Positions 62,805 through 64,000 of a stretch of 64,000 nt of DNA are shown in pieces. The position numbers and the translations under genes are program-made. Position 1 is the stretch's first letter. Each line of letters starts with the position of its first letter. Origin of the DNA: an uncultured Bacteroidales bacterium (GTDB lineage Bacteria; Bacteroidota; Bacteroidia; Bacteroidales; UBA932); contig CALVDP010000005.1 of assembly GCA_944326315.1 (NCBI GenBank), positions 1 to 64,000 of the forward strand, written 5' to 3'. Under the pieces are notes generated by a model, which had not been told where the DNA came from, searched no databases, and saw only the letters and a list, made by a program, of their open reading frames with translations.

Positions 62805-64000
62805 CTATTGTTCCCTGTAAATAGTCACGAACTTGTCTCCCTTGTCCAGTCTGGACACGAACCTGCGTATGTCATCGGCAGAAATTCCGTCTATTACGGC
62901 TTCATAGTCATAGTCATGCCCGATGCCGTAACGTATAAGGTCTCGGCATTCTCCCTTGCGGGCGATGAGGGAATTCTCGTTTGCAGCATCCTTCTCGGCC
63001 CTGTGCTTGACAAGATATTTCTTCGCCTCTTCAAGCTCTGATGCTTCAGGGCCTTCTTCAGCCATCCTGGACATACCTTCTTCCACATCCTTCACAAGTA
63101 CGTCCACCATTTCCGGCCTGGTCTGGAAATCGACGAAAGATTCAAACATGCCGTTGTCGGCATAGTCCAGGGCTGTACTGAAGCTGACATGGTATGTGCC
63201 GCCACGGGCTTCCCTGATCTGCTGGAGATACCTGTTGGACATAATATAGTCCAGTATCTCTATGATTGCCAGATTTTCCGGGTCCAGCTTCGTCTTGCCC
63301 TTGAAACAATATGAAACCTCTGCCTTAGGGACGGTCTCGACATCATAGGTGCGGTCAATCACCACCTTTCCCTTGTATGCCGGAGCCGGAACCGCTGTCT
63401 TCGAAAATTCCACATCGTATTCACCGTCAAGCGAAGCTATGTATTTCCCGACAAGGGCCTTCACCTCATCTGCAGGAAGATCGCTGGCAATGAAGGCCGT
63501 CATGTGCCGGAAATCACCGAAGTTCCTGTGATAGACATCCTTCACGAAATCCATGTCCACCATCGCCACATCCGAACTGTCAAGATCAGCGATCCATGGA
63601 TGACCGGCGTATTTCACGGACCTGGCTTCCTTCTTGAACATGTCCTGATTGCTCTTCTTCTTGCCAAGATAGCGAAGCTCGCTCTGCTTTACCTTCTCAA
63701 GATCGGCATCAGTGGAGAAATAAGGCTCGGAAAGCATTGAATAGACAAATTCAAAGCCCTTTTCCACGCTCTTGCCGTCGGTTGTCAACGATATGACGGA
63801 CGACTTCTGTCCGAAATCGAACGACACACTCGTACCAGCGTAATCGGGACTGTTGCGCAAAGTCGCGAAATCATATTTGCCGAACCCGGCATACCGCTGG
63901 GTATAGGTGGATACAAGTCTGGCTGCACGGACCTTGTCTGACGGAACAGATTTCAGTCCGGTGTCGAAATATATAGACATTGACAGGTGGGTATTGGATT
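62805..64000 (-). CDS. M16-family zinc peptidase-like protein, C-terminal part (cut by window edge)
   Basis: The frame is open to the window end, giving about 398 C-terminal residues. Matching features include MSNRYLQQIREARGGTYHVSF, typical of the second M16 domain, and RFVSRLDKGDKFVTIYREQ at the C-terminus. The HxxEH active site would be in the missing N-terminal half. Such proteins in Bacteroidetes are often periplasmic and about 900 residues long. It is 27 bp upstream of the NapH-like gene and may be in the same operon. Confidence 0.85.
   Translation of the reverse strand, partial: SNTHLSMSIYFDTGLKSVPSDKVRAARLVSTYTQRYAGFGKYDFATLRNSPDYAGTSVSFDFGQKSSVISLTTDGKSVEKGFEFVYSMLSEPYFSTDADLEKVKQSELRYLGKKKSNQDMFKKEARSVKYAGHPWIADLDSSDVAMVDMDFVKDVYHRNFGDFRHMTAFIASDLPADEVKALVGKYIASLDGEYDVEFSKTAVPAPAYKGKVVIDRTYDVETVPKAEVSYCFKGKTKLDPENLAIIEILDYIMSNRYLQQIREARGGTYHVSFSTALDYADNGMFESFVDFQTRPEMVDVLVKDVEEGMSRMAEEGPEASELEEAKKYLVKHRAEKDAANENSLIARKGECRDLIRYGIGHDYDYEAVIDGISADDIRRFVSRLDKGDKFVTIYREQ

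Overview
The window looks like chromosomal DNA of a Bacteroidales-type Bacteroidetes of moderate GC. The evidence is direct: a SusC/SusD pair and a second SusC start, a hybrid two-component regulator with a Reg_prop propeller and AraC domain, DUF4270 and DUF4294 proteins, an S46 dipeptidyl-peptidase, secY-map-infA-rpmJ gene order, and promoters of the Bacteroidetes type (-7 box TAnnTTTG) in front of many genes. The species cannot be named from sequence alone.

Layout. 1-467 is the N-terminal end of a SusC-like receptor cut by the window edge. 816-1048 is a small palindromic repeat element. 1099-5987 is a phosphate module: a PhoR-like kinase and PhoB-like regulator divergent from a PiT phosphate transporter, with four 11-bp Pho-box-like direct repeats between them. 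6147-8086 holds an M24 aminopeptidase and a DUF456 protein. 8128-11592 holds asd, metY and metX, with a long structured leader before metX. 11870-14068 is a membrane pyrophosphatase. 14268-17034 pairs a NagB-like/PIG-L fusion, whose NagB site is degenerate, with a canonical NagB.

17170-37354 is a polysaccharide utilisation locus, all on the minus strand. In transcription order it encodes a hybrid sensor-regulator, a GH110-like beta-helix enzyme, a serine hydrolase fused to a six-hairpin glycosidase-like domain, a beta-propeller lipoprotein, a PKD-domain surface lipoprotein, SusC, SusD, a second propeller lipoprotein, and a second GH110-like enzyme. The likely substrate is a glycan with alpha-1,3-linked galactose (inference from GH110). 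Two of its promoters carry the same 34-bp three-block motif at exactly the same 25-bp distance from the -7 box, the best candidate for the regulator's operator. 37511-39070 is a degenerate accessory cluster: an ATPase lacking its P-loop, a frameshifted ORF and a 44-residue ORF.

39279-49881 is the ribosomal spc/alpha operon from rplP to rplQ, including rpmJ and rpmD. It begins at rplP with its own promoter, so the usual upstream S10 genes up to rpsC are not adjacent. 50229-54494 carries DUF4294, an LpxH-like hydrolase, uppP, DUF3098, ftsX and a shortened glycogen-synthase-like protein. 54497-64000 carries DUF4270, acpP, uvrC, an S46 peptidase, a NapH-like ferredoxin fusion and a partial M16 peptidase.

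The most unusual items are the shared PUL operator motif, the Pho-box array, the hydrolase-glycosidase fusion, the rplP operon break, the inverted-repeat element family, and several enzymes with lost catalytic motifs. No CRISPR array, tRNA, rRNA, intact transposase or prophage was seen.
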